From Marinobacter pelagius (lineage in GTDB: Bacteria > Pseudomonadota > Gammaproteobacteria > Pseudomonadales > Oleiphilaceae), in assembly GCF_003315345.1 (NCBI RefSeq), contig NZ_QNRO01000009.1:79473-143472 (forward strand): 64,000 bases of DNA, given 5' to 3'. Every line of letters begins with the position of its first letter. Position 1 is the first letter of the stretch. Below, one piece after another: positions 27,906 through 37,720 of the stretch. Under the pieces are notes generated by a model that had not been told where the DNA came from, made no database searches, and was given only the letters and a program-made list of their open reading frames with translations. Position numbers and translations under genes: made by a program.

Positions 27906-28376
27906 TTACTCCTGCTGTAGATCGGAAAAACGACCGTCGGTCAGGTTGGCCAGATCCTCCGGCGCCAGTTCAATTTCCATGCCCCTGCGGCCGGCGCTGA
28001 CATAGATGGTGTCGAAGTTGCGGGCGGACTGGTCGATAAAGGTTCTCAGGCGCCGTTTCTGGCCGAGGGGGCTGACGCCGCCAAGAACATAGCCCGTGGA
28101 CCGCTGGACTTCCTGTTTGTCTGCCATGGTAGCCTTCTTGCCGCCGGCTGCCCTGGCGATCAGTTTCATGCTGAGCATGGCGGTCACCGGCAGCACCCCC
28201 ACCACCAGTTCCCGGTTGTCTATCGAGGCCACAAGGGTCTTGAACACCCGGGCCGGATCGGCGCCGGTCTTCTCCGCCGCCTCGTTGCCGTAGCTCTCGC
28301 TGTTGGGGTCATGCTCGTATTCGTGAATCCGGTGGGGGACCCTGGCTTTCTTCGCCACGTTGATTCCGGGGGTCAT
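27906..28376 (-). CDS. ybaK: Cys-tRNA(Pro)/Cys-tRNA(Cys) deacylase YbaK
   Basis: About 156 aa, YbaK/EbsC family trans-editing hydrolase that clears Cys-tRNA(Pro). Family marks: Y-G-x-E-A-A (SYGNEAAEKTGADPARVFKTLVA), the catalytic Lys in VFKTL, and GGVSPLGQKRRLRTFID. The ATG at 28376 follows AGGAG by five bases; the frame continues 12 codons upstream without a site. It is the first gene of an operon with the antiporter and divergent from the diguanylate cyclase. Confidence 0.92.
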   Translation of the reverse strand: MTPGINVAKKARVPHRIHEYEHDPNSESYGNEAAEKTGADPARVFKTLVASIDNRELVVGVLPVTAMLSMKLIARAAGGKKATMADKQEVQRSTGYVLGGVSPLGQKRRLRTFIDQSARNFDTIYVSAGRRGMEIELAPEDLANLTDGRFSDLQQE

Positions 28377-28485
28377 GATTACTCCTGTTGCGGTTGGCCG
28401 GGCGACTGGCATTATGCTCGACTTATGGGGCCGGTGCGGCTATTTTCGTACACATCCAGCACCGTTATCTCATAACAGGGTATCC

Positions 28486-29724
28486 ATGGCTTCAACCGGT
28501 GTCGACAAGCAGCGGAACAGGCGATTGTCCGATCACCGGGGTCCCGCCCGCCGGGCCCTGTGGGCGGCTGCGATCTATATCGCGGTGGGACTGGTCTGGA
28601 TCGTATTCTCGGACCGCCTGGTGGAAGCCTGGTTTTCTGACGCCGACACCCTGTCCCTGGTGCAGACCTGGAAGGGCTTCCTGTTCGTCGTGGTGACCGG
28701 TGCTGTCCTGTTTGCCGCCACCCTTCGCCAGTTCCACAAGGATCGCAAACTGCTGGCACTGCAGTATGATCAGCGCCTGGCGTTGCGCCAACGGGAGCGT
28801 CAGCTGTCGGTGCTGATGGACAACCTGCCGGGCATGGCCTATCGCTGCCGTTTTGACGAACACTGGACCATGCTGTTCGTGTCCCAGGGCTGTGAACGGC
28901 TGACCGGCTACCTGCCGGGGGAACTGGTGCGCAACCGCAAGGTCAGCTTTGCCGAGCTTATCGCCGATCCCGAGAGCAGTGACAAAGTGCTCGACGAAGT
29001 TCGCCGGGCGGTCGAGAACCGCGAATCTTTTTCCATCGAATATCCGCTGATTCGCAAGGATGGCCGGCAGATCTGGGTCTGGGAACGTGGCCGTGGGGTC
29101 GAGGACGATGACGGCGAAATCCTGCTGGAAGGCATCATCCTGGATATTTCCGATCGCAAAGCACTGGAGGATGAGCTGGAGGAGCTGGCAACCCGCGATC
29201 CCCTGACCGGCCTGTATAACCGGCGGGAAAGCTCGCGCCTGCTGGAGGAAGAGCTGGAACGGGCGCGCCGCTATAACCGCCCCATGGCCCTGTTGTGGGT
29301 GGATTTTGATCACTTCAAGGAGATCAACGACACCTACGGCCACGCTGCCGGCGATTCGGTGCTGAGGTCCGTCAGCAAGTTGCTCGATGACAGTGTGCGC
29401 AGTGTCGACTCGGTGGGCCGGTTCGGTGGCGAGGAGTTTGTCATCATCCTGCCCGAGATGGGGGTCCGTGAAGCCCACGAAACCGCGGAACGGATCCGCC
29501 ACCGGGTCAGTGGCCAGCTGCATCCGATCAACGACGGCCCGGCGGTTCCCATGACCATCAGCGTCGGTGCGGCGGTCTATCCGGACCACGGCGCCGATGC
29601 GGCCACCCTGTGTGCCGCGGCGGACCGTGCCATGTACGCCGCCAAGAGCCGGGGTCGGAACTGTGTGGTGATGGCGCCGGAGGCCGAAGCTGATCATAAT
29701 GACCGGACGGATGCCCGGGGCTGA
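28486..29724 (+). CDS. Membrane diguanylate cyclase (PAS-GGDEF)
   Basis: About 412 aa. Two transmembrane helices near residues 25-45 and 65-85 enclose a short periplasmic loop. A PAS domain spans ~105-225 (LMDNLPGMAYRCRFDEHWTMLFVSQGCERLTGY) and the GGDEF domain has DFDHFKEINDTYGH and an intact GGEEF at 314-318. An RxxD inhibitory site (305-308, RSVD) lies exactly five residues before it, so product inhibition is expected. It makes c-di-GMP from GTP. Earlier in-frame ATGs lie in the ybaK promoter region and were not used. Confidence 0.92.
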   Translation: MASTGVDKQRNRRLSDHRGPARRALWAAAIYIAVGLVWIVFSDRLVEAWFSDADTLSLVQTWKGFLFVVVTGAVLFAATLRQFHKDRKLLALQYDQRLALRQRERQLSVLMDNLPGMAYRCRFDEHWTMLFVSQGCERLTGYLPGELVRNRKVSFAELIADPESSDKVLDEVRRAVENRESFSIEYPLIRKDGRQIWVWERGRGVEDDDGEILLEGIILDISDRKALEDELEELATRDPLTGLYNRRESSRLLEEELERARRYNRPMALLWVDFDHFKEINDTYGHAAGDSVLRSVSKLLDDSVRSVDSVGRFGGEEFVIILPEMGVREAHETAERIRHRVSGQLHPINDGPAVPMTISVGAAVYPDHGADAATLCAAADRAMYAAKSRGRNCVVMAPEAEADHNDRTDARG

Positions 29725-29827
29725 GTGCAACCAGTGACGCGTCTGCGGTTCCACTTCGGCCAATGCCAGCAATGGTCGGGCTGTCCACACTACAATAAAA
29801 ACAGTCCAGGATGTCAGAGTACCAGCC

Positions 29828-31114
29828 ATGATCCCCATTGCCCGTCGAGCCCTGAATACTTCATTGATTGCCAAGGACCTGAGTTCCGTCACCAGCCGGG
29901 ACGTTGCCGGTGAACACCCGGATACCGCCGGTATCAGCCGGGAAACCGTCGAGGCGGTCTGGCAGAGCGTCGAAGCGCTGTACCGTACCGGGGTCCACCC
30001 CGGTATCCAGGTTTCGGTCCGGCACCGGGGTCAGCAGGTGCTGCACCGGGCCATCGGCCATGCCAGTGGTAACGGTCCCCACGACGGCCGCGACGTGGTG
30101 CGGGTGCCGATGACCACCGACACCCCGGTCTGCTATTTCTCCGCCTCCAAGGCGGTCACGGCATTGTTGATGCATATGCTGTCCGAGCAGGGGCTGGTAA
30201 ACCTGATGGACCCGGTGTCCTATTACTGCCCGGAGTTTGCCCGCCGTGGCAAGCGGACCATTACCGTTCACCAGATTCTTTCCCACCGGGGCGGGATTCC
30301 GGCCATTCCCAGGGAGACTCCCATCGAAGTGCTCTGGGACCGGGAAGAGATCTGGCGCATCCTGTGTCAGGCCCGGCCGGTGGAAGTGGACGGTGCCAAG
30401 GTCGCCTACCATGCAATCACCGGTGGTTTCGTGTTGCAGCGGGTGCTGGAAAAGGTCACCGGCGACACCATCGAGAACTACCTGGACAAGCACCTGCGCA
30501 AGCCCATGGGGATGAAGTGGTTCACCTATGGCATTGCGCCGGAGAATCTCAATGACCTGGCAGTGAATTACGCCACCGGTCCGACACCGCATTTCCCGGT
30601 GTCCTGGGTGGTGCGACGGGCCCTGGGCGGCGATATCGGAACGGTGGAGTCGGTGACCAACGACCCGCGGTTCCAGGAGGCGGTGATTCCGGCCGGGAAC
30701 CTGTGCGGGACCGCCGAGGAAATGGGCCGATTCTTCCAGATGATGCTCAACGGGGGTGTCTGGAACGGCCACAGGATCTGCAGCGAAATCACGGTCAAGC
30801 GGGCCATCCAGCAGTTCGGCTCCCTGCAAATTGACCGAACCATGCTGGTTCCCATGCGGTTCAGTGCCGGCATGATGCTTGGTGGCAATCCCGTCGGCCT
30901 GTGGGGGCCGAACAGCCGTTACGCCTTCGGCCACGTGGGCCTGATCAACAAGCTGTGCTGGGCCGATCCGGCCCGGGATATTTCCGTCAGCCTGCTCAAC
31001 ACCGGGCTGCCCATTGTCGCGCACCACCTGCCGGCGCTGGCGAAATTTGTCTATACCGTGTGCCGGCAGTTTCCACTGATTCCGGAGACCCAGCGGCCGC
31101 TGGTGGCTGCCTGA
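29828..31114 (+). CDS. Serine hydrolase, beta-lactamase fold (EstB/class C-like)
   Basis: 428 aa. It carries the S-x-x-K catalytic motif in YFSASKAVTALLMH and, further on, class C-like segments (TVHQILSHRGGIPAIP, YHAITGGFVLQRVLEKVTG, GTAEEMGRFFQMML). No signal peptide is evident, so a cytoplasmic carboxylesterase is more likely than a beta-lactamase or penicillin-binding protein. The ATG at 29828 is 104 bp after the diguanylate cyclase stop. It is convergent with the next small gene with no gap. Confidence 0.85.
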   Translation: MIPIARRALNTSLIAKDLSSVTSRDVAGEHPDTAGISRETVEAVWQSVEALYRTGVHPGIQVSVRHRGQQVLHRAIGHASGNGPHDGRDVVRVPMTTDTPVCYFSASKAVTALLMHMLSEQGLVNLMDPVSYYCPEFARRGKRTITVHQILSHRGGIPAIPRETPIEVLWDREEIWRILCQARPVEVDGAKVAYHAITGGFVLQRVLEKVTGDTIENYLDKHLRKPMGMKWFTYGIAPENLNDLAVNYATGPTPHFPVSWVVRRALGGDIGTVESVTNDPRFQEAVIPAGNLCGTAEEMGRFFQMMLNGGVWNGHRICSEITVKRAIQQFGSLQIDRTMLVPMRFSAGMMLGGNPVGLWGPNSRYAFGHVGLINKLCWADPARDISVSLLNTGLPIVAHHLPALAKFVYTVCRQFPLIPETQRPLVAA

Positions 31115-31459
31115 TTACAGGGTCTGGACCTGCGCTTCCAGGATACCGAGGACCGATGACAGCAGGTCCCGGAAATCAGTCAGCGTCTGGGTGCGCTGGA
31201 TTACATCCTCACGTTGTTCATCCAGCCGCTCCAGCTTGGGCACCAGGCGCCGCATCCCTTCGGTGATAACTTCGTAGGGATAGTGGTGGTCCTGAGTGTT
31301 CAGCTTGTTGATCTCCGCAATCTCCTGGCTCAGAACGCTGATGATGTCATAAAGCATATCCTTGTGGTGGATGCTGCCCGCTTCCCAGTAGGCATCGTCC
31401 AGCAGTTCCAGCAGGGACTGATATTCGCGCAGTGTGTCGGCAATGGTGGTCTGGGTCAT
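31115..31459 (-). CDS. Hypothetical helical protein, 114 aa
   Basis: Not recognised. Almost entirely predicted alpha-helix with acidic and aromatic residues (LLELLDDAYWEAGSIHHKDM, ISVLSQEIAEINKLN, RRLVPKLERLDEQREDVIQRTQ), so a small cytoplasmic coiled-coil or helical bundle is likely. There is no signal peptide, cysteine or catalytic motif. Its stop touches the stop of the convergent esterase. Confidence 0.65.
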   Translation of the reverse strand: MTQTTIADTLREYQSLLELLDDAYWEAGSIHHKDMLYDIISVLSQEIAEINKLNTQDHHYPYEVITEGMRRLVPKLERLDEQREDVIQRTQTLTDFRDLLSSVLGILEAQVQTL

Positions 31460-31664
31460 GGCGTGCTCAATATATTCCGGGCCGGAATTGGCCGATTCGG
31501 GGGTTTGGTGCTACAAGGAACTATAGCAGGGGATTCGTCGTGTAATGGGCTGGTCGACGTGGTCCTGCCCCCGGGAAGCGTCAAAAAAAGTGAAACTATA
31601 TTCATTTTTATTGCAGGCTACCGCAGAAAGGGGCAGACTCTCGCTGCAAGAATATGGATTATTC

Positions 31665-31937
31665 ATGACTCAATGGACGAGGCCGCAAATGGACAAGCCA
31701 GCTTCCCCCGAAAAACCCATCCGCCGGGCGGTAAAACTCGATCACCACGACAGTGTCCGCAGCCATGTGCGCGAGCGCATCAGCTCGGAAGTCGAGCACC
31801 TCGAACGCCGGATCGCGAGCCTGCGGATGAGTCGGGCGCCCCACGCCGATATTCTGATTTCGACCTATCAACGGTTACTTGATCGCAAGAAGGGCTTCCT
31901 GCAGAGCTGGAACCTGAAGGACGGTGGCCCGCTCTGA
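31665..31937 (+). CDS. Hypothetical basic helical protein, ~90 aa
   Basis: Not recognised. From the ATG at 31665 it gives a short Pro/Lys-rich N terminus (MDKPASPEKPIRRAVKL is an alternative start at 31689) and a long charged helix (SVRSHVRERISSEVEHLERRIASLRMSR) ending in LDRKKGFLQSWNLKDGGPL. The frame is open back to 31545, but that part looks non-coding. It is probably cytoplasmic. Confidence 0.55.
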   Translation: MTQWTRPQMDKPASPEKPIRRAVKLDHHDSVRSHVRERISSEVEHLERRIASLRMSRAPHADILISTYQRLLDRKKGFLQSWNLKDGGPL

Positions 31938-31945
31938 ATACCGCT

Positions 31946-32974
31946 TCAGATGCGTAGCCCGGTGTTCATTGTCTGGTAGCTGTGGGTCGAGGCATCCCGG
32001 TTCAGGCAGTAATCGGGATTGGCCATGAGTTCACCGGGGTTGTCCGGATCCTCCACCTGCGGCGGCTGATCCAATGAGGTAAAGACCTCGATCCGTTGCT
32101 CGGCGTAAAGCATCCGGATTTTCAGGCAGTCGACCGTCTCGCCGGCAAACGGGAATTCCGGGCCACCCGTGGTGCCCTGATTGGTGCCAATGTTGGTGCC
32201 GTCGATATTGATGGTGTCCGTGTTCAGCCCCTCGTACTCACGAACAAACGCCATTTCCCGCTCGCCCTCAATCACAATACTGCCTTCGCTGTGCAGCCGG
32301 GCCTGGTCATTGTAGCCGGTGGTCAGGAAATCCCGGGGCAGAAACTCGGTACCCAGGGTCGCGCTCGGCCGGGTGCTGCCTTCGGGAAAGGTGCCGGAGG
32401 AAACCCAGGTAAATACCCGGGTTACCCGGTTCGAGGTGTCAGGAGTGTAGACCCATTTGACGATGGGATAACGCCATTCATAGTCCGCCACTGGCAAACC
32501 TTCCTCGAACGCGCCCTGATCGGTGAAGCGGACAGACACATCGTTGGTGGTGTTGCTGTACTCGCCGGCTTCGCCGGCGTCGATCCGGGCGCTGATGTAC
32601 TGACGGGCCTCCACAAAGTTGGCGATCTCCCCTTCACCGATGACCCGGCGCATGAGATCCAGAGGGTTGCGCACCGAGTTAATCGCTGGAGGCGTCGCGT
32701 CGTTGTAGATGATGGCGAACAGCGCGGACAGCTGCTGGCGGATGTCCCTGGCCATAGCGCTGGCCTGGCTGCTTTCTGACGTGGCTGGCTCAACGGCCAG
32801 GGAAAGGTCGTGGAACAGGGTGGTGGACGTCTGTTCGGTCAGGGTGAAGCTGGAGAATACCGGGTCCACATTGGTGGCCGGATTCAACGCTGACGGGCCG
32901 GTGTCCTCAAGGCCACAACCGCCAAGGTTCACCAAAGCGAGGGAAATGACAGCGAAAATGCAGGAATGTCTCAT
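31946..32974 (-). CDS. Hypothetical lipoprotein, 342 aa
   Basis: Signal peptide with lipobox VNLGGC (Cys20); the +2 residue is Gly, allowing outer-membrane sorting. The mature protein has no family that I recognise. It has two features: a helical N-terminal region (SLAVEPATSESSQASAMARDIRQQL) and a beta-rich C-terminal half with two Cys (VDCLKIRMLYAEQRIEVF and NPDYCLNRDAS) that could form a disulfide. It is convergent with the 90-aa gene and divergent from the hybrid kinase. Confidence 0.7.
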   Translation of the reverse strand: MRHSCIFAVISLALVNLGGCGLEDTGPSALNPATNVDPVFSSFTLTEQTSTTLFHDLSLAVEPATSESSQASAMARDIRQQLSALFAIIYNDATPPAINSVRNPLDLMRRVIGEGEIANFVEARQYISARIDAGEAGEYSNTTNDVSVRFTDQGAFEEGLPVADYEWRYPIVKWVYTPDTSNRVTRVFTWVSSGTFPEGSTRPSATLGTEFLPRDFLTTGYNDQARLHSEGSIVIEGEREMAFVREYEGLNTDTINIDGTNIGTNQGTTGGPEFPFAGETVDCLKIRMLYAEQRIEVFTSLDQPPQVEDPDNPGELMANPDYCLNRDASTHSYQTMNTGLRI

Positions 32975-33048
32975 TTCAGAAGGCCCTGAGATGCGTTACG
33001 GATGATTAACCGCTAAAGTGGATACGCGCGGGGCCCGCTTCGGCCCGA

Positions 33049-36000
33049 ATGCTGACAATAAAACATAACACCGGCATCTGCCCTCGCGGAGATCACATTT
33101 TGCAGCAACGGCTCACAAACCTGGTTTCGGTCCCGGCCCTGTTGGCCTGGGTGTTGCTGGCGCTGGTTTTGCTGCCGTCGACGGTGACGGCTCAGGAACT
33201 GTGCCGCGACGGCAAGCTGGTGCTCGACCGTAACACCAGCAGCATCCGGAACCTGGGCAGTTGTGTCTCGTACCTGGAAGATCCCGGCCAATCCCTGACG
33301 TTCCGGGAGGTGCGGGCGCTGGAGCCCGGGGCTTTCACCCGCCATGAGGGCGGCGTTCTCAACTTCGGCTATACCGAATCCGCCTACTGGATCCGCATGG
33401 AACTGGTGCCCCGATCCGGCGCGGCCCGGACGGACTGGATCCTGGAGCTGGCGTTGCCTCTGGTGGATCAGGTCAATCTTTTCCTGGTACGTGACGGCGA
33501 GCTGGTGGACCAGCGCCAGGCCGGGTACCAGGACAACTGGCAGGAACGGGACCTGGCCGTTCCCAACCCGACCTTCCGCCTGAAGCTGGGGCCGGACACC
33601 GTCAACACGGTGTACATGCGGATTACCAACACCAATACCTTCCGTCTTCCCATCAGTCTCTGGCATCCGGACAGTTACATTGAAAAGGTGTCCGTGGACG
33701 AAGCGGTCCGAGGCGTCCTGCTGGGGGCGGTGCTGGCGATCCTGGCCTACAACCTGTTCGTCGCGGTATCGGTTCGTGAGCGCAGTAACGTCTATTACGT
33801 CCTGTACCTGGTCTCGGCCACCATCTTCATCTTCACCGAGCAGGTACATGGCGTGCAGCTGCTGGACAGCCGCCCGGTCCTGTTCAACAAGGAATACCTG
33901 CACTTCCAGATCGTACTGACCTGGTTCTGGGGCCTGCTGATGGCCCGTTCGCTGCTGGAGACCCGGGAACGTTCCCGGGATCTGGACCAGATTGTCCGCC
34001 TGTGCCTGTATTCAGTCGGGGCCACCTTCGTGCTCTGTTTCTTCCTGCCCTACCATGTGGCCATGGAATGGATCGTGCTGGGCTCCATTCTGCTCAGTAT
34101 CATCCTGATCGTGGTCAGTTACCTGTCCTGGCGCTACTACAACCCGGCGGCGCGGTCCTATTTCTTTGCCTGGACCCTGGCCCTGGTCGGGTTCGGGATC
34201 TATGCCCTGACCGTCATGGGTTACCTGCCGCTGAACACCTTCACCAGCTATTCGCCCCAGTTTGGCCTTACCGCCCAGATCATCCTGTTCTCGTTTGCCC
34301 TGGCTGACCGCATCAAGCAGGTGCAGGGGGAGGCCCTGGGCTGGAGTGAGCGGGCTCTGGCCAACCTCCGCCGTTACCAGTCGCTGTTCGATAATGCCGT
34401 GGAGGGGGTGTTCCAGATGTCTCCGGATCGCCGCTTCGTGACCGCCAACCCGGCTATGGCCCGGATGCTCGGTTACAACAGTAACCGGGAGTTGCTGCGG
34501 CGTAATCCCGATGTGCTGGAAACCTGTATCGCCGACGACCGCCTCCGGCGTCTGGTGGTGGAACAGCTGGAGGCCCGGGGCACCGTGAAGGGCATCGAGG
34601 CGCGGTACCTGACCCGGGATGGCGAGGAACGCTGGGCCACCATATCCCTGCATACCGCCTACGATAACGACGGTGAGCCCACTCATCTGGAGGGCACCTG
34701 CATCGATGTGACCGAGAGCCGACAGCGCCAGAGGATCGAGCGGGAGCGGGAACAGGAGCGGCTGGAGAAAGAACTGGCGCGCAACTCGGCCGAGGCCAAG
34801 AGCCAGTTCCTGGCCAACATGAGTCACGAGATCCGCACGCCGCTGGCGGCCATCATTGGTTATGGCGAGACTTTGCTGGACCCGGACCTGACCGAGACCG
34901 AAAAGAAGAGCAGCGCCGAGACGGTGGTGCGTAGCGGCCGTCACCTGCTCGATCTGGTCAACGACATTCTCGACCACTCCAAGATCGATGCCAACAAGCT
35001 TGATGTGGATGTGATTCCGGTCAATCTGCCGGAGCTGCTGGACGAGATCCGGGCATTCTTCACTCCCCGTGCCCGGGAGAAGGGCCTGGATTTCTCCATC
35101 ATTTGCGAGTATCCGCTGCCCGAGCAGATCCGCACCGACCCCACCCGGTTCCGGCAGATCATAATCAATCTGTGTGGAAATGCGCTCAAATTTACAGAAA
35201 AAGGTTCGATCTCCCTGAGCATAAGGTGTGATCGGGAGACCGAAATGCTGATGGCCCGGGTGGTCGATACCGGGATCGGCATGAAGCCGGAACAGCTGCG
35301 CCGGCTGTTCGACCCGTTCGCCCAGGGCAGCGCCGCCATTTCACGGCAGTATGGCGGTACCGGCCTTGGGTTGAGCATCTCCCGGCGGCTGGCGGAGCTG
35401 CTCGGTGGCGATATCACTGTGGCCAGCACCTACGGTGAGGGCAGCGAGTTCGAGCTGGCGATCCGTACCGGCCCGCTGGATCAGGTGCATTTTCTCCGGG
35501 ATGGTTCTGAACTCAGCCAGCGCAGGCGAGCCATTCCGATGGTCGCTGCGCCCCGGCTCACCGGGCGCATTCTCTGTGCCGAGGATAACGAGGTCAACCG
35601 GCGTCTGGTGTCCCTGTTGGTGTCGCGCACTGGCGCGGATCTGGTACATGTAGTCAACGGTGCCGAAGCCCTGGAACAGGCCATTCGGGAGCCGTTCGAC
35701 CTGATTCTGATGGATATCCAGATGCCGGTGATGAATGGCCGGGATGCCACTGCTGCACTCCGGGAGGCGGGGATGAATACGCCGGTGATTGCCCTGACCG
35801 CCAACGTGATGGCCGAGGACATTGCCGATTACCGCCGGGCCGGCTGTAACGAACACCTGGCCAAGCCCATCGACAAGCAGTGTTTCTACGAGGTGCTGGC
35901 CCGTTACCTGGTGGTGAGACAGGATGTGGTGCCAAACCGGCGTAGTAATTACCAGGGCCGGGTGCTGGTCGCGGAGGACAACGAAGAAAACCGGCAGCTG

Positions 36001-36666
36001 GTGGAGCGCATGCTGCGCCGGCTGGGGCTGGAGGTTATTACCGTCAGTGGCGGGGACCGGGCGGTGCGCACGGCACTGTCGGAAACGGTGCACCTGGTGT
36101 TGATGGACCGGCACATGCCCGGGCTGGATGGCGTGGCCGCGACACGGCTGCTTCGTCAGGCTGGATTTCGGCACCCGATCATTGCCTTCACCGCCGGTGA
36201 TCAGCAGGAAACCGATGCCCTGCTTGAAGCCGGCTGTGACGGGGTGTTGAATAAACCGATAGACCAGTCCCGCCTGGAAACCATCCTGGGCCGGTATCTG
36301 GCCAGTCGCGGGCGGGAGGCTCAGAAGCATGATGAAGACCGGGAAATTGCCGCACTCGTGGCCCGCTTTCTGGAGGGCCTGGCCCAGCGCAAACGGGTGA
36401 TGGACGACGCGCTTGCGAACCGGCAGTCCGACACCCTGCGAACCGAGGCGCACCAGATCAAGGGTACCGCCGGGGCCATGGGATACCCGGCGATGACCCG
36501 GCAGGCCGGGATTCTCGAAGCCATATTGAAGGAGCCTGGCGAGCCGGACTGGAGCCGGATTGGCAGTGAACTGGCCGTACTCGATGACATGATAGAACGT
36601 GCCCGCGCGGCTGCCGCGACACAAACCTGCGTATCCGATAACAGCAACAACAGGAAAATGCCATGA
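33049..36666 (+). CDS. Hybrid sensor histidine kinase: 7TMR-DISM, PAS, HK, REC, REC, HPt
   Basis: 1205 aa. Signal-like segment ~25-48; periplasmic 7TMR-DISMED2 sensor ~65-190 (NFGYTESAYWIRMEL); seven-helix 7TMR-DISM ~210-425; PAS ~440-560; HisKA with phospho-acceptor H593 (NMSHEIRTP); HATPase with N box INLCGNALKFTE and G boxes VVDTGIGMK and GGTGLGLSI; receiver 1 with D889 (LILMDIQMP); receiver 2 with D1020 (LVLMDRHMP); HPt with H1135 (HQIKGTAGAMG). All phosphorelay residues are intact, so a four-step relay inside one chain is possible. It overlaps the next gene by 4 bp. Confidence 0.93.
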   Translation: MLTIKHNTGICPRGDHILQQRLTNLVSVPALLAWVLLALVLLPSTVTAQELCRDGKLVLDRNTSSIRNLGSCVSYLEDPGQSLTFREVRALEPGAFTRHEGGVLNFGYTESAYWIRMELVPRSGAARTDWILELALPLVDQVNLFLVRDGELVDQRQAGYQDNWQERDLAVPNPTFRLKLGPDTVNTVYMRITNTNTFRLPISLWHPDSYIEKVSVDEAVRGVLLGAVLAILAYNLFVAVSVRERSNVYYVLYLVSATIFIFTEQVHGVQLLDSRPVLFNKEYLHFQIVLTWFWGLLMARSLLETRERSRDLDQIVRLCLYSVGATFVLCFFLPYHVAMEWIVLGSILLSIILIVVSYLSWRYYNPAARSYFFAWTLALVGFGIYALTVMGYLPLNTFTSYSPQFGLTAQIILFSFALADRIKQVQGEALGWSERALANLRRYQSLFDNAVEGVFQMSPDRRFVTANPAMARMLGYNSNRELLRRNPDVLETCIADDRLRRLVVEQLEARGTVKGIEARYLTRDGEERWATISLHTAYDNDGEPTHLEGTCIDVTESRQRQRIEREREQERLEKELARNSAEAKSQFLANMSHEIRTPLAAIIGYGETLLDPDLTETEKKSSAETVVRSGRHLLDLVNDILDHSKIDANKLDVDVIPVNLPELLDEIRAFFTPRAREKGLDFSIICEYPLPEQIRTDPTRFRQIIINLCGNALKFTEKGSISLSIRCDRETEMLMARVVDTGIGMKPEQLRRLFDPFAQGSAAISRQYGGTGLGLSISRRLAELLGGDITVASTYGEGSEFELAIRTGPLDQVHFLRDGSELSQRRRAIPMVAAPRLTGRILCAEDNEVNRRLVSLLVSRTGADLVHVVNGAEALEQAIREPFDLILMDIQMPVMNGRDATAALREAGMNTPVIALTANVMAEDIADYRRAGCNEHLAKPIDKQCFYEVLARYLVVRQDVVPNRRSNYQGRVLVAEDNEENRQLVERMLRRLGLEVITVSGGDRAVRTALSETVHLVLMDRHMPGLDGVAATRLLRQAGFRHPIIAFTAGDQQETDALLEAGCDGVLNKPIDQSRLETILGRYLASRGREAQKHDEDREIAALVARFLEGLAQRKRVMDDALANRQSDTLRTEAHQIKGTAGAMGYPAMTRQAGILEAILKEPGEPDWSRIGSELAVLDDMIERARAAAATQTCVSDNSNNRKMP

Positions 36667-37220
36667 CAGACAGGTCGCCCCAACGCAGTGAACAGTATTC
36701 GCTGAGCATGATGTACGGAACCTACGCCGATATCCTGTTCGTGCTTTTTCCCTTCCTGGTGATCGGTATGCAACGGCTCTGGGACGGGCGTCTGTACGAC
36801 ACCCTGATGCAGGCGGACCTGAGCATTGCCGCCGCCATCCTGGCGGGCCTGGCGATCGGCAAGTTTGTCCTGGGCCTGGTGACCAACCGGGAGCTGGGAC
36901 GGTACAAGGAGCGGATTGTCTTCTTTATTGCCCTGACCCTGTTCGTGGTGCTCGGTCCTTCGATTATCCTGATGCTGAGCATCGTCGGTAACGAGGAGGT
37001 GCCCGGTTTTGTTGCTTTCGTCCAGCCGGTCTTGCTGATCATCGCCATATCGCTGTACAGCACCGCGGTGAGTATCAGTAACCTCCTGACCCGGTTCGGC
37101 ACCGAAGCATTGGCTTCGGGGCCGGACGATGGCAGGCCGGCGGACAGCCCGGAGCAGGACAGCAGGCCCCGGCCGGCTCCCCTGGACCTGCCCCGGCGGA
37201 CCGGCAGTGACCGGCTGTAG
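36663..37220 (+). CDS. Small integral membrane protein, 185 aa
   Basis: Not recognised. Four hydrophobic helices (~18-38, 48-70, 85-108, 118-140) with a Pro/Asp/Arg-rich cytoplasmic tail (PDDGRPADSPEQDSRP). Its ATG overlaps the hybrid kinase stop (ATGA), so it is translationally coupled and may be a partner or modulator of that kinase. A receiver gene follows after 50 bp. Confidence 0.7.
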   Translation: MTDRSPQRSEQYSLSMMYGTYADILFVLFPFLVIGMQRLWDGRLYDTLMQADLSIAAAILAGLAIGKFVLGLVTNRELGRYKERIVFFIALTLFVVLGPSIILMLSIVGNEEVPGFVAFVQPVLLIIAISLYSTAVSISNLLTRFGTEALASGPDDGRPADSPEQDSRPRPAPLDLPRRTGSDRL

Positions 37221-37270
37221 TCGGCAGTTTTTTATACAAGGTACAGCCAAGGAATCAGTGGAGAAAACCG

Positions 37271-37684
37271 ATGACGGATCTGAAAGTTCTGGTGGTGGAA
37301 GACGAGCCCCTGATGCGGGAACGCCTGGTGGAAATGCTATACCGGGCCGGTGCCACGGAAGTGACCGGGGCGGTGGATGCGAACTCAGCGAGGCAGGCGT
37401 TCGACGCCAGTGAGTACCACATCATCCTGCTGGATCTGGGATTGCCGGATGGCGATGGTCATGAGCTGATGCAGCAGTTCAAGCGGCGACGGGAAGAGCA
37501 GCACATCGTGCTGGTGACGGCGGACGATTCCATCGACAGTATCCAGCGGGCGATCAGCGCCGGTGCCAACGGCTACGTGGTAAAGCCCTATTCCCAGGAC
37601 AAGATTCACGATGTGATCAATAACTACGCGATGGTTCACGGTGGTGAGATGGCAATGCTGGAGGGACTGAACCGGCAACATTGA
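37271..37684 (+). CDS. CheY-like single-domain response regulator
   Basis: 137 aa, only a receiver domain: acidic pair VVEDEP, phospho-acceptor Asp in IILLDLGLPDGDG, Thr/Ser switch LVTADDS, and Lys in VVKPYS. No output domain; 15 extra C-terminal residues. SD GGAGAAAACCG before the ATG. Following a hybrid kinase with an HPt domain, it is the natural terminal acceptor of that relay; this is inference from position. Confidence 0.9.
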   Translation: MTDLKVLVVEDEPLMRERLVEMLYRAGATEVTGAVDANSARQAFDASEYHIILLDLGLPDGDGHELMQQFKRRREEQHIVLVTADDSIDSIQRAISAGANGYVVKPYSQDKIHDVINNYAMVHGGEMAMLEGLNRQH

Positions 37685-37720
37685 CCGGTTCAGTCTTTCC
37701 GTTGGAAGCTGGCTGCCTGC

